A DNA stretch of 64,000 nt from JAQIBY01 sp963676165. GTDB lineage: Bacteria > Bacteroidota > Bacteroidia > Bacteroidales > ML635J-15. Positions 34,570-43,287 of the stretch are shown here, one piece after another. The stretch is taken from contig OY781043.1 in NCBI GenBank assembly GCA_963676165.1, positions 3,844,001-3,908,000 on the forward strand. Reading direction: 5' to 3'. The notes beneath the pieces were generated by a model. That model was not told the origin of the DNA. It did not search any database and saw only the letters and a list, made by a program, of their open reading frames with translations. The position numbers and the translations under genes were made by a program. How positions within the stretch are numbered: the first letter of the stretch is position 1; each line of letters opens with the position of its first letter.

Positions 34570-34577
34570 TATATTTG
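34570..34577 (+). promoter_or_regulatory. Possible -7 promoter element (TATATTTG)
   Basis: TATATTTG matches the Bacteroidota -7 consensus 23 bp before the start codon at 34601. The expected TTTG partner 17-18 bp upstream is absent (nearest is TTG at 34543-34545), so confidence is low. Confidence 0.35.
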
Positions 34578-34600
34578 TATTTGTATAATTAGTATAGAAA

Positions 34601-35461
34601 ATGCCAAGAAGAAATTTGCCAAATACGGATAAATCCAGATATCAGACATTGAAACAATGTCTTGACCAGCTGACAGATACAAATCCAAATGAGCGTTTTG
34701 TTTCTCAGGATCAGTTTGAGTCCTTGCAATCTGTTTTATCTCGTTTCGAGCAGATTTTTCTTGCACGCGAAAAATTAAAAGCCGATCCTGAATACCTTGC
34801 AGTGCAAGAAAAGGCAGGAATGTTTTTAAGACATTATTTGTTGGTAATGCAAATGGCAGTTATGCGTGGTGAAATGCCTGAAAAGAACTTGAGTTACTAT
34901 GGTATAAAATCAGCGAATGCTGCATTGCCTGCAATGAATACTGCAAAGCAAATTCTTGAATGGGGTCCGAAAGTATTTGATGCTGATGCTCAACGTATTG
35001 CAAATGGAGGAAAATACATTACCAATCCAAGCATTGCTGTTGTTAAAGTGTGGTTTGAGAAATTTAAAGATGTGCATCAAAACCATAAAGTCCAAATCGA
35101 GAAATTCCGTAATAATAAAGAGTTTATAAGTAAGCTTCGTACTGAAGCAACTCAAAAAATTGTCGAGTTTTGGAATTTATTAGAATACGAATATCAGCAT
35201 CTTGAGTCCGAAGAAGTTCGTGAAATTGCGGGGACTTATGGTTTAACATACAGCTTATCATCTTCTGAAATTGCAAAAGAAAATTCACCTAAAACGGCTC
35301 GGTTATTCAATCCGGAGGAGATCCCTGTGGAAAAATCTACTAATATCCTTCAGCCAGAAAGACCTAAGAAAATAAAACGCAGAAAGTCTATTTCAAATCC
35401 TGACTTACAAGCTTCTTTTGCGTTTCTGTTGGAAGAAATAAATGCTAACGAGCAGGAATAA
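34601..35461 (+). CDS. Conserved-looking cytoplasmic protein of unknown function
   Basis: 286 aa with no signal peptide or membrane segment. The first 210 residues are predicted mostly helical (LQSVLSRFEQIFLAREKLKAD, RHYLLVMQMAVMRGEMP, KFRNNKEFISKLRTEATQKIVEFWNLLEYEY), followed by a polar tail with a basic patch (RPKKIKRRKS). I do not recognise the family. It is read divergently from the SLC12-type gene, and its last 57 bp overlap the 3' end of the CPBP protease gene on the opposite strand. Confidence 0.75.
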   Translation: MPRRNLPNTDKSRYQTLKQCLDQLTDTNPNERFVSQDQFESLQSVLSRFEQIFLAREKLKADPEYLAVQEKAGMFLRHYLLVMQMAVMRGEMPEKNLSYYGIKSANAALPAMNTAKQILEWGPKVFDADAQRIANGGKYITNPSIAVVKVWFEKFKDVHQNHKVQIEKFRNNKEFISKLRTEATQKIVEFWNLLEYEYQHLESEEVREIAGTYGLTYSLSSSEIAKENSPKTARLFNPEEIPVEKSTNILQPERPKKIKRRKSISNPDLQASFAFLLEEINANEQE

Positions 35462-36313
35462 CAAGCCTGAAATATACAAGTAAGGAGAATTTAAATTTGT
35501 TCCGATTTCGTCGGGATTAAAATCCTGATTGGATTTGAAATAAAAGAAGTATCCCAATACTGCAATGCTATTGTTCAGAAAATGAGCGAATACTGGAATC
35601 CATAAATTATTTGTTAAGTACAGCAAATAGCCTAAAACAATTCCCAAAAACATACGTGGAACAAATCCATAAAATTGAAAATGTACAAAACTGAAAATAA
35701 TACCAGTGACTATAATAGCAACGTGGATATTTTTAAACCAGTGCTTGAACAATTTTTGCATGATTCCACGAAAGAAAAATTCTTCTGTAATAGCAGGTAA
35801 TACTGCAATAACAAGTAGATTAATTAGCAGCCCTCCAATGCTTTGAACGTTGAGCATGCGTTCTTGCATTTTTCTGGAGGATTTTTCCATGCTTTGGATA
35901 ATCTCTTCCAGATTTGCCATGGATTCAGGAAGCCTCAAGTTTGCATTCCAGGCAGCCATCAAATTAATAAGAGCAATACTGCTGAAAATCAGTAAAATAG
36001 TTAGAAAAATCTCTCTTCCTTTTGGTTTCTGATTGATTTTCAGAAAACCCATAGGGTCTGGTGTTGAGATGTAAGCTATGATATATGCCGGAAGAAGAAA
36101 AATGCCTATTGCACTGATAACCTGAATTATTTTGAGAATGGAAATGTTCAGTTCTGATGTATTTATGGTATTGCCTAAAATTTGATCAGGCAAAAGAACA
36201 AGAATGATTGATGCCAATACTTGAGAGACCAATAGTCCAATGACGGCAAGTGTAATTGTCACTAAAATTTTTACTGCCGGATGTTGATGTATGAAAGCGT
36301 CTCTTAAATTCAT
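35405..36313 (-). CDS. CPBP-family intramembrane metalloprotease (Abi/CAAX type)
   Basis: 302 aa with about eight membrane helices. The catalytic motif EEFFFRG is at residues 177-183 (Glu177, Glu178, Arg182), with His211 in SFVHFQFYG and a further histidine in FAHFLNN, the expected ligands. Family members cleave within membranes; bacterial roles include envelope maturation and bacteriocin immunity, and the substrate here is unknown. The ATG overlaps the ribD stop by 4 bp, so the genes are coupled. Confidence 0.9.
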   Translation of the reverse strand: MNLRDAFIHQHPAVKILVTITLAVIGLLVSQVLASIILVLLPDQILGNTINTSELNISILKIIQVISAIGIFLLPAYIIAYISTPDPMGFLKINQKPKGREIFLTILLIFSSIALINLMAAWNANLRLPESMANLEEIIQSMEKSSRKMQERMLNVQSIGGLLINLLVIAVLPAITEEFFFRGIMQKLFKHWFKNIHVAIIVTGIIFSFVHFQFYGFVPRMFLGIVLGYLLYLTNNLWIPVFAHFLNNSIAVLGYFFYFKSNQDFNPDEIGTNLNSPYLYISGLLFLLVSIYFFQQKRKRSL

Positions 36314-37359
36314 AAACTACGATATATTATTTTCAGCCGACTGTTGCCAAATTGCTGATTTGATTCATTAATTCCTGATATTACCGGAGATTTTACACCT
36401 TCGTTAAAATAATGATTTCCAGTAAAAACACGTGCTTCATCCCACATACCTTGTTTAATAAAACTTTGCAATAACTCTGAACCTCCTTCAACAACAACAG
36501 ATTGTATCTTTTCCTGATGAAGAATTTCTAATATTTCGCTTAAGTTTTGTTTTCTGGATTGTATGTGAATGAAATGATTTTTGTTCTCCTTGTGTGAGTC
36601 TTTTCCTGTAAAGATGTAATTGTCAGATTCTTCGTTGAAAATAGCTAAATCTTTCGGAAGATTTTCGTCGTAATCAATGGTAATACGTTTTGGATTTCTT
36701 CCTGTCCATTCTCTAACAGTAAGTTGAGGATTGTCCATAATGGCAGTGTGTTTTCCTACCATGAATGCATCCTCCTCAGTACGCCATTTGTGAACCAGTT
36801 GTTTGCAATACGCATTAGTAATCCAGCTGGGGATTCCTGTCCTATCCACAGGGCGCAAAGCATCCATGAAACCATCTTCTGTTTTTGCCCATTTTAAAAT
36901 AACATATGGGCGCTTTGATGTCATGTATTGAATAAACCGACGGTTAAGATGCTTCGATTCTTTTTCCAACACTCCAACTATAACTTTAACCCCATGATTT
37001 CTAAGTTTCTCTATTCCTTTTCCTGCAACTTTAGGATTTGGATCTTTCATCCCAATTATGACACGAGGAATTCCTTTGTCTATAATTAAATCGGTGCAAG
37101 GAGGTGTTTTTCCATAATGAACACAAGGTTCAAGATTCACATAGATGGTAGATGATTTTAAATCCTCTTCGTTTTTAACTGAAGCAATGGCATTAACTTC
37201 TGCATGAGCTTTCCCAATTTCTCTGTGAAAACCTTCACCAATGATTCTGTTGTCTTTCACAATGACAGAGCCAACCAAAGGGTTCGGACTCACATGCCCT
37301 AGTCCTAAAGTTGCCAAATCAAGACATCTTTGCATATATAGTTCATCCGTATGGAACAT
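36310..37359 (-). CDS. ribD: Bifunctional riboflavin synthesis deaminase/reductase
   Basis: 349 aa from the ATG at 37357-37359. The open frame extends 59 codons further up to 37536, but that part is hydrophobic, unlike RibD, and crosses the divergent TetR start. The zinc deaminase site is HAEV at 52-55 with Cys79 and Cys88 (EPCVHYGKTPPC); the reductase domain follows from about residue 150 (YVILKWAKTEDGF, VVVEGGSELLQSFI). The enzyme carries out the deamination and side-chain reduction steps of riboflavin synthesis. No other rib gene and no FMN riboswitch is seen. Confidence 0.96.
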   Translation of the reverse strand: MFHTDELYMQRCLDLATLGLGHVSPNPLVGSVIVKDNRIIGEGFHREIGKAHAEVNAIASVKNEEDLKSSTIYVNLEPCVHYGKTPPCTDLIIDKGIPRVIIGMKDPNPKVAGKGIEKLRNHGVKVIVGVLEKESKHLNRRFIQYMTSKRPYVILKWAKTEDGFMDALRPVDRTGIPSWITNAYCKQLVHKWRTEEDAFMVGKHTAIMDNPQLTVREWTGRNPKRITIDYDENLPKDLAIFNEESDNYIFTGKDSHKENKNHFIHIQSRKQNLSEILEILHQEKIQSVVVEGGSELLQSFIKQGMWDEARVFTGNHYFNEGVKSPVISGINESNQQFGNSRLKIIYRSL

Positions 37360-37440
37360 CAATACAAAAATACCAAAGAAATCTGAAAACCTTTGACCTG
37401 AAGCGCTTTTTAACCTAGATTTAAGACAAATGTGAAAAAG

Positions 37441-37469
37441 TTTGTAAATAAAAAAAAGAATTATATTTG
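37441..37469 (+). promoter_or_regulatory. Promoter of the TetR gene
   Basis: TTTG at 37441-37444, 17-bp spacer, TATATTTG at 37462-37469: the full Bacteroidota consensus pair. The start codon is 14 bp beyond, so the transcript has a very short leader. The -7 element overlaps the putative operator at 37467-37491. Confidence 0.65.
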
Positions 37470-37491
37470 ACAAAAAAAACAAAATGGTCAA
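37467..37491 (+). promoter_or_regulatory. Putative TetR-family operator, box 1
   Basis: TTGAC (37467-37471) and GGTCAA (37486-37491) form imperfect inverted half-sites around an A-rich 14-bp centre. The 28-bp stretch 37468-37495 matches 38098-38125 at 24 positions with identical spacing. Box 1 overlaps the -7 element and start codon, suiting autorepression. Inferred from sequence only. Confidence 0.5.
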
Positions 37492-38080
37492 AAAGTCACA
37501 GGATGATATTAAAAATTTGATTGTGGGTACTGCCAAGAATTTATTCTCAAAGTTCGGTTTTCAGAAAACTACAATGAATGAAATTGCCCAAAGCATTCAT
37601 AAGGCCAAAGGCGTACTTTATTATTATTTTAATAATAAGGAAGATCTTTATGTTGAAGTACTTTCCAGAGAATTGGGAGAAGTTCAAGGTGAACTGAGAA
37701 AAATCTTAAATAATGCCAAATTGTCGGCAACTGATAAACTAGAGCATTTTATTAAGAAAAGGATACAATTGTTGAAAGATGTTCCCAGCTATTCGGAAAT
37801 AATTCGCAATGATTTGATAGAAGCATACAATTTCACTGAACAGATTACAAAACAATTTGACGATTTTCTGAAAAATAGCCTTATGTCTGTTCTGAATGAA
37901 GGTGAAGAAAATGGTTCTATGACATTCAAAGACATGAATATAACAGTTGAGAACTTGTTTTTTGTTTTGAAAAGTTCAGATATTTCTATTCTGCTAAAAA
38001 CAGAGTATAAGAGATTTGAAAAAACAGTTAACAGTCTGACAGATTTCATTATTTGTGGAATAAGTTCAAGAACAATGTAA
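37484..38080 (+). CDS. TetR/AcrR-family transcriptional regulator
   Basis: 198 aa. The N-terminal helix-turn-helix is clear (LIVGTAKNLFSKFGFQKTTMNEIAQSIHKAKGVLYYYFNNKEDLYVEVL, residues 9-57, given here as its family block). The C-terminal 130 residues form the variable ligand-binding domain, with no homology I can name. It is 7-46 bp upstream of an acetyltransferase-like gene on the same strand, and the same putative operator appears before both, so it probably represses this pair. Confidence 0.9.
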   Translation: MVKKSQDDIKNLIVGTAKNLFSKFGFQKTTMNEIAQSIHKAKGVLYYYFNNKEDLYVEVLSRELGEVQGELRKILNNAKLSATDKLEHFIKKRIQLLKDVPSYSEIIRNDLIEAYNFTEQITKQFDDFLKNSLMSVLNEGEENGSMTFKDMNITVENLFFVLKSSDISILLKTEYKRFEKTVNSLTDFIICGISSRTM

Positions 38081-38097
38081 TTTTTTTATGTATAAAC

Positions 38098-38120
38098 TGA
38101 CCAAAAAACGAAAAAGGTCA
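38098..38120 (+). promoter_or_regulatory. Putative TetR-family operator, box 2
   Basis: TGACC (38098-38102), 13-bp A-rich centre, GGTCA (38116-38120): a perfect 5-bp inverted pair, spaced like box 1. It lies just before the preferred start (38127) of the acetyltransferase-like gene. Confidence 0.45.
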
Positions 38121-38126
38121 AAAAGA

Positions 38127-39254
38127 ATGGATATGTACAAGGTAGTTGAAGTAACAAATAAAAGACAATTGAAACAATTTGTTCGGTTTCAGAGAAAACT
38201 CTATAAATTCTCAAAGTTTTATGTCCCAGGAATTGAGGAAGAAGAATTGGAAGTTCTTTCCGGAAATACTCCAATGACGGATGGCTGTGAATTTAAGATG
38301 TGGATCGTTTTGGAAAATCAGAAAATAGTGGGCCGTATTTCAGGCATAATAAACTTTACCTATAATCAGGAAAATAATGTAAAACAGGCAAGATTTTCCA
38401 ATTTTGATTTCATCAATGAAACAGAAGTTGCCAGAGTTTTAATCAATCAGGTTGAGACATGGGCAAGAAATTGCGGGATGACTGAATTGGTTGGTCCATT
38501 CGGTTTTTCAAACCTGGATAAACATGGTATGCTGGTTCATGGTTATGATAAGCTATCTACTACAGCTTCAAATTATAATTTCTTGTATTACAGAACTTTG
38601 ATTGAATCTTACGGCTATTCAAAAAAAATAGATTGGGTTGAACGTAGAATTAAAGTCCCCAAGGCTAAACCCGAGAAAATGCTGAATCTTTCAGGTTTGA
38701 TTGCAAAAAGATATGGTTTACAGGTTTTATCGGTAAGTATTTCTCTGTTGATGGAAAATTATTTTGACTCTCTATTGGATTTGTATAACAATAGTTATTC
38801 AGATTTATATGGAACAAACCGGCTAACTAAAGAACAGGCAAAATATTTGATGTTGAAATATAAACATGTTCTTAAGCCAGAATTTATTTGTATTGTTGTT
38901 GATAATTCTGATAGTATCATAGCTTTTGGTTTAACACAGACTTCTATGTCCAGATTATTTCGATTTTCCAATGGAAACACCAATTTACTAAAAGTTGGTT
39001 ACTTCTGTCAGAAATTACTGAGACAGAATGTGTTGGATTTGCTGCTGATAGGGGTTCATCCGGATTACAAAGGAAAAGGTGTTACATCTTTAATATTTAA
39101 TCATATCAGCCAGGGTATTTATAAAAATGGAATTTCATATCTTGAAACCAATCAAAATCTGGAGACGAATCTGGAGATACAAAATCTGTGGAAGAATTAT
39201 TCCTCTGAAATCCATAAGAGATCCAGATTATATCAGAAAAATCTGCAAAACTAA
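38127..39254 (+). CDS. GNAT-like acyl/acetyltransferase family protein
   Basis: 375 aa from the ATG at 38127; an in-frame ATG at 38088 would add 13 basic residues and would place box 2 inside the gene. The C-terminal part has a GNAT acetyl-CoA-binding signature (LLIGVHPDYKGKGVTSLIFNHI, about residues 310-331) and the N-terminal half resembles YghO-type proteins (GPFGFSNLDKHGMLVHGYD). A substrate cannot be named. It follows the TetR gene directly and is followed by a terminator at 39359. Confidence 0.75.
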   Translation: MDMYKVVEVTNKRQLKQFVRFQRKLYKFSKFYVPGIEEEELEVLSGNTPMTDGCEFKMWIVLENQKIVGRISGIINFTYNQENNVKQARFSNFDFINETEVARVLINQVETWARNCGMTELVGPFGFSNLDKHGMLVHGYDKLSTTASNYNFLYYRTLIESYGYSKKIDWVERRIKVPKAKPEKMLNLSGLIAKRYGLQVLSVSISLLMENYFDSLLDLYNNSYSDLYGTNRLTKEQAKYLMLKYKHVLKPEFICIVVDNSDSIIAFGLTQTSMSRLFRFSNGNTNLLKVGYFCQKLLRQNVLDLLLIGVHPDYKGKGVTSLIFNHISQGIYKNGISYLETNQNLETNLEIQNLWKNYSSEIHKRSRLYQKNLQN

Positions 39255-39358
39255 GCGCAATAAAGTTATCTCTGTTTCTGGGGTTATAATAATTTAATTT
39301 AGTTTTTTACCTTTTCTAAGGTGTAACAGAGATACTTTCAATTAGTTTGCTCATGTCC

Positions 39359-39398
39359 AAAGCACGATTATTGACATTTCTCAATATCGTGCTTTTTT
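39359..39398 (+). terminator. Terminator after the TetR/acetyltransferase pair
   Basis: AAAGCACGA (39359-39367) pairs with TCGTGCTTT (39387-39395), continued inside by TATTGA/TCAATA after a one-base bulge, 6-base loop, and T run to 39398. It is about 105 bp after the stop codon. Confidence 0.85.
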
Positions 39399-39476
39399 CT
39401 TTCTGTCGATCAAATATTTGGCTTTTTATATCCGTTAAAAAGCGAATCTTGTTAAGTTTGCATAAAGATTTGAAAA

Positions 39477-41144
39477 ATGCATAAAAATTTAACATACATA
39501 CTTATCCTTATCGGTCTGATGCTGAGCTTTTCCTGTGCGAAAGTTGGTAGTCCTACAGGTGGTCCTAAAGATACTAAAGCACCATACATTAAGGATGCAC
39601 TGCCAGCAAATGGAAGTACAAACTTTACAGAGAATTCCTTCTACATAAAGTTCGATGAATATGTGAAGCTCAATAATATTCAACAGAATTTGATTGTATC
39701 GCCACCTTTTTCAGAAAAACCAAAGGTGAAAATTAAAGGCAAAGGTGTATTGGTTAGCTTTCCTGAAGATCTTAAAGAAAACACAACCTATAGTTTTACT
39801 TTCTTAAATGCGATTTCCGACATTACAGAAAATAATGAAATTCCATCTTTAGTTTATGCTTTATCGACAGGAGATGAAATTGATTCGCTTAAAGTGGCAG
39901 GGAAAATTCTCAATGCTTATACAGGAGATGTTGTGAAAGATGCTTATGTAATGCTTTACCGTAACCTGGAAGATTCCGCTTTTCGAAAACAAATTCCTGA
40001 GTACATGACAGTGAGCAATGCACAAGGTGAGTTTGAATTTCAGTATGTTGCTGAAGGTGAGTATGCCCTTTATGCGCTTGAAGATGCCAATTATTCATAC
40101 ACTTTTGATCAGCCAAATGAACGAATTGCATTTCTTGATTCTGTAATCGTCCCATCTGCTGAAAAGATTTTCATTGTTGAAGATTCTCTATTTGCAAATG
40201 TGTATTATCCTGTTGGACTTCAATTGCGAATATTTGAAGAGCCACAGGTTAACCAATATATTTCGGAAAATTCAAGACCTGACCAAGGAAAAATTTCGCT
40301 CGTTTTTGCGAGAAAAAATAGTGAAAAGCCAAAGTGGAATTCACCGGATATTTCAGCGGATGATGTGATAGAGAAATGGTCAGATAATCAGGATAGTTTG
40401 ACGTTATACCTAAGGAATGCTGAAATTGCTCAAAAAGATAGTATTCAAATTGTTTTTCAATATGAATCCAATGTTGATACCATTGGTATGATGAATGACA
40501 CATTGATTTTTCCTCTTGGAGACTCTGTTTCACATGTCAATTTAGCAGCCAATCTTTTGAATGGGAAATTGCATTATTTTCATCAATTTGAATTAACTAC
40601 AAATGCATTGATTCAGACAGTAAGTTCAGAAAATATTCTATTGTATCATCAGAAAAACGACTCAACGGAAGTTTCAAAAGAGTTTGAGATAATTAAGCAA
40701 GATGCGCTCAATAAGTTTCAAATTGTATCGAAATTGAAAGAAGGAGAGTTTTATCGGCTTGTTGTTGATTCAGCTGCTGTAACCGATGTGCTAAATCGAG
40801 TAAATGATAGCTTGAGTTTTGCATTTGAATACCGAAAATTAGGGTCATATTCCAGTTTGAAATTGAATATCACTGCGGATGACAATCGTTTCTTTTGTGA
40901 ATTATTGCAAGGCGATAAAACAATTAAGAAAGCTTTCCCTGATGAAAATGGAAATGTTGTATTTAATTATTTAGAACCAGGATCATATCGAGTTCGGTTA
41001 GTCAAGGATATAAATGAAAACAAAGTGTGGGATTCCGGAATCTTGAAAACATCACAACAACCAGAATATGTTTTGTATTATTCTGGAAGTATTGAATTAA
41101 GAGCAAATTGGGATCAGGAAACAGATTGGATTTTGAAGGAATAG
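39477..41144 (+). CDS. Lipoprotein with N-terminal Ig-like (Big_5/SbsA-type) domain
   Basis: 555 aa. Lipoprotein signal MHKNLTYILILIGLMLSFSC (cysteine 20). Residues 28-130 are a Big_5-type domain (TKAPYIKDALPANGSTNFT, IKFDEYVKLNN, NTTYSFTF). A carboxypeptidase-regulatory-like beta sandwich follows (GKILNAYTGDVVKDAYVMLY, about 150-240), then large beta-rich regions ending PGSYRVRLVKDINENKVWDSG. Such proteins are common outer-envelope lipoproteins of Bacteroidota with no known enzymatic role. The stop is 2 bp before the start of the GT4 gene, so they form an operon. Confidence 0.85.
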   Translation: MHKNLTYILILIGLMLSFSCAKVGSPTGGPKDTKAPYIKDALPANGSTNFTENSFYIKFDEYVKLNNIQQNLIVSPPFSEKPKVKIKGKGVLVSFPEDLKENTTYSFTFLNAISDITENNEIPSLVYALSTGDEIDSLKVAGKILNAYTGDVVKDAYVMLYRNLEDSAFRKQIPEYMTVSNAQGEFEFQYVAEGEYALYALEDANYSYTFDQPNERIAFLDSVIVPSAEKIFIVEDSLFANVYYPVGLQLRIFEEPQVNQYISENSRPDQGKISLVFARKNSEKPKWNSPDISADDVIEKWSDNQDSLTLYLRNAEIAQKDSIQIVFQYESNVDTIGMMNDTLIFPLGDSVSHVNLAANLLNGKLHYFHQFELTTNALIQTVSSENILLYHQKNDSTEVSKEFEIIKQDALNKFQIVSKLKEGEFYRLVVDSAAVTDVLNRVNDSLSFAFEYRKLGSYSSLKLNITADDNRFFCELLQGDKTIKKAFPDENGNVVFNYLEPGSYRVRLVKDINENKVWDSGILKTSQQPEYVLYYSGSIELRANWDQETDWILKE

Positions 41145-41146
41145 TT

Positions 41147-42445
41147 ATGGAGAAAAAACGCGTATTGATTATTTCATATTATTGGCCACCATCTGGTGGA
41201 GTGGGAGTAAACAGATGTTTGAAATTTGCAAAATACTTACCTGAATACAATTGGGAACCCGTAGTATATGCTCCATCAAATGCTAGCTATCCTTATTTTG
41301 ACGAAACAAATTTTAGACATATTCCCAAAGATATTACTATTCTAAAACAGCCTATTAATGAGCCGTTTGAGATGTTTAAAAAATTGTCTGGTCGAAAGAA
41401 AGACGATTCTGCAAACCCGGTGTATGTTAGGGATAGAAAACGTAGTTTTATTGATGAATTTGCGATATGGGTGAGAGGAAATTTTTTCATTCCTGATGCG
41501 CGTGCTTTATGGATAAAACCTTCGGTAAAGTATCTTGTGAATTATCTGAAAGAGAATCCTGTTGATGCGATCTTAACTGATGGACCTCCACATACTAATA
41601 CGGTAATAGGATGTCGTGTTTCTCAAGAAACAGGCATACCTTGGCTTGCCGATTTTCAAGATCCATGGACACAAGTGGATTATTACAAAATGTTGAAAAT
41701 TGGAAAGCGTGCCGATAAAAAACATCACAGACTTGAGCAAGATTGTTTCCAGACAGCAAAGAAAATTACCATTGCAAGTCCTACTTGGGCTGGGGATTTG
41801 GAGTCTATTGGTGCTGAAAATGTCGATCCAATTTTTTGGGGATATGATGATGATGATTTCCCGGAAAACTTCCCTGTGGCTGATGATACATTTAGCATTG
41901 TTCATGCAGGACAATTAGGTTATGACAGACGTCCTGATGCAATGATAGAAATGCTCGGTAAATTGAAAAAAGAAAACCCAGAATTTGGAAAACTTCTGCG
42001 ACTAAAATTTGCTGGTACTGTCGATTATGCAATTGTGGAAATGATAAAAGCGCATGGTTTGGAAGAGAATTATGTCCCGCTAGGAAATATGCCTCGACCT
42101 GATGCCATTGATTTAACATTGAAAGCACAAATGCTCTTGCTTCCATTGAATATTGCAGACAATGCAAAAGGTCGTATTCCTGGAAAATTATTTGAAAACC
42201 TAAGAGCAAGTAAACCTATTCTTGTTTTAGGTCCTTTAGATAGTGATGTTTCTAAGATTGTTGCTGAGTCCAATGCCGGTACTACTTGTGAATACAATGA
42301 CACAGAAAAACAAAAGGCATTTATTTTAGATAGGTTTCAGAAGTTTTTAGACAATGAAAATACCATTGATTTGGGCAGTATTACTCAATATTCGGTGAAA
42401 AATCAAGTAAGAATTGTATCGGAATATCTCAATCAGATATCTTAG
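41147..42445 (+). CDS. Glycosyltransferase family 4 (GT-B)
   Basis: 432 aa from the ATG at 41147, which starts the typical MEKKRVLIISYYWPPSGGVGVNR block; a TTG at 41108 would extend into the previous gene. The N-terminal domain carries LADFQDPWTQ and the donor-binding C-terminal domain is IPGKLFENLRASKPILVLGP. It is a retaining nucleotide-sugar glycosyltransferase, as used in exopolysaccharide or glycolipid synthesis, but donor and acceptor are unknown. It is cotranscribed with the Ig-like lipoprotein and is followed by a terminator. Confidence 0.88.
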   Translation: MEKKRVLIISYYWPPSGGVGVNRCLKFAKYLPEYNWEPVVYAPSNASYPYFDETNFRHIPKDITILKQPINEPFEMFKKLSGRKKDDSANPVYVRDRKRSFIDEFAIWVRGNFFIPDARALWIKPSVKYLVNYLKENPVDAILTDGPPHTNTVIGCRVSQETGIPWLADFQDPWTQVDYYKMLKIGKRADKKHHRLEQDCFQTAKKITIASPTWAGDLESIGAENVDPIFWGYDDDDFPENFPVADDTFSIVHAGQLGYDRRPDAMIEMLGKLKKENPEFGKLLRLKFAGTVDYAIVEMIKAHGLEENYVPLGNMPRPDAIDLTLKAQMLLLPLNIADNAKGRIPGKLFENLRASKPILVLGPLDSDVSKIVAESNAGTTCEYNDTEKQKAFILDRFQKFLDNENTIDLGSITQYSVKNQVRIVSEYLNQIS

Positions 42446-42467
42446 AACATACAAAAATGCATACGAA

Positions 42468-42502
42468 GAAAGGCTATCCCAACCGGAATAGCCTTTCACT
42501 TT
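42468..42502. terminator. Bidirectional terminator between GT4 and the convergent lipoprotein gene
   Basis: AAAGGCTAT (42469-42477) pairs with ATAGCCTTT (42488-42496) around a 10-base loop, followed by CACTTTT. It is 23 bp after the GT4 stop, between convergent genes. Confidence 0.75.
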
Positions 42503-42570
42503 TCATAGATGATTAATTCCACAAATGTGGTGGATTTGATTATCTTCTTTGTTTCAAAACAGGATTCATG

Positions 42571-43272
42571 TTATTCTGTTACTTCTTGCACATTCATTCC
42601 AACTTTGGTGCCAGTGTATTTAGTAATAATTTTACCACCTACACTTGGTGCACTCAAGTTTTCAGTTTCATAACTTCTTTCAATGCTTAAAATACTTGCT
42701 CCAGTACTAAAACTATTGGTTTTGTATTGTGTAAGCTCCATGGTACCTGCACCAATTTGATTTTCAGTTTCATTGTAAGTATCTGAATCTTGTGGTCCAT
42801 CAATTGTGAAGGTAACTTCTTCATTATCTTGAACTGTATTACCAATCCAATCAAAATTGTATGCTTCACCTTTTACAATGTCAGGCATGTCAGCAGGAAA
42901 TTCGATTGAACTAATGCTTACATCATTTGTATAACTTGTTCCATTCAAATCAGTAAAAACAAAAGTACCTTCCAATACTTCACCCGTTAATTTTGTTTGA
43001 TAGTATGCATAGAAACCGTTTAAATTCATTTCTTCACCATTAAAGGTAACGCTTGAACCCTCACTAAGTGTAAGTTTTGAGTCTAAAGGACCTCCAAGTC
43101 TAAAGGTTGCACGGATTGTTGTTTCATCTTCATTTGCATCATACATGAGTTCGTATAATGTGTAAATTCTGTCTTGGTTAGCATCTTCAGAATCTTCTCT
43201 ATGACAGGCGCTTAATCCAATTAATGAAAGTAAAAAACCTACTAAAACAACTTGAATTACAATTCTTTTCAT
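42571..43272 (-). CDS. Lipoprotein of unknown function
   Basis: 233 aa. Lipoprotein signal MKRIVIQVVLVGFLLSLIGLSAC (cysteine 23). The mature protein is acidic and beta-rich (IRATFRLGGPLDSKLTLSEGSSV, YNFDWIGNTVQDNEEVTF). I cannot assign a family. It is the second gene of a minus-strand pair, 15 bp after prmC, but there is no functional link between the two. Confidence 0.75.
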   Translation of the reverse strand: MKRIVIQVVLVGFLLSLIGLSACHREDSEDANQDRIYTLYELMYDANEDETTIRATFRLGGPLDSKLTLSEGSSVTFNGEEMNLNGFYAYYQTKLTGEVLEGTFVFTDLNGTSYTNDVSISSIEFPADMPDIVKGEAYNFDWIGNTVQDNEEVTFTIDGPQDSDTYNETENQIGAGTMELTQYKTNSFSTGASILSIERSYETENLSAPSVGGKIITKYTGTKVGMNVQEVTE

Positions 43273-43287
43273 AGTTTTATTTTTTAA

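Noticed and set aside
37360..37536. Extended N-terminus for RibD reaching 37536
   Set aside because: The extra 59 residues are hydrophobic, do not match RibD, and overlap the divergent TetR promoter and start.
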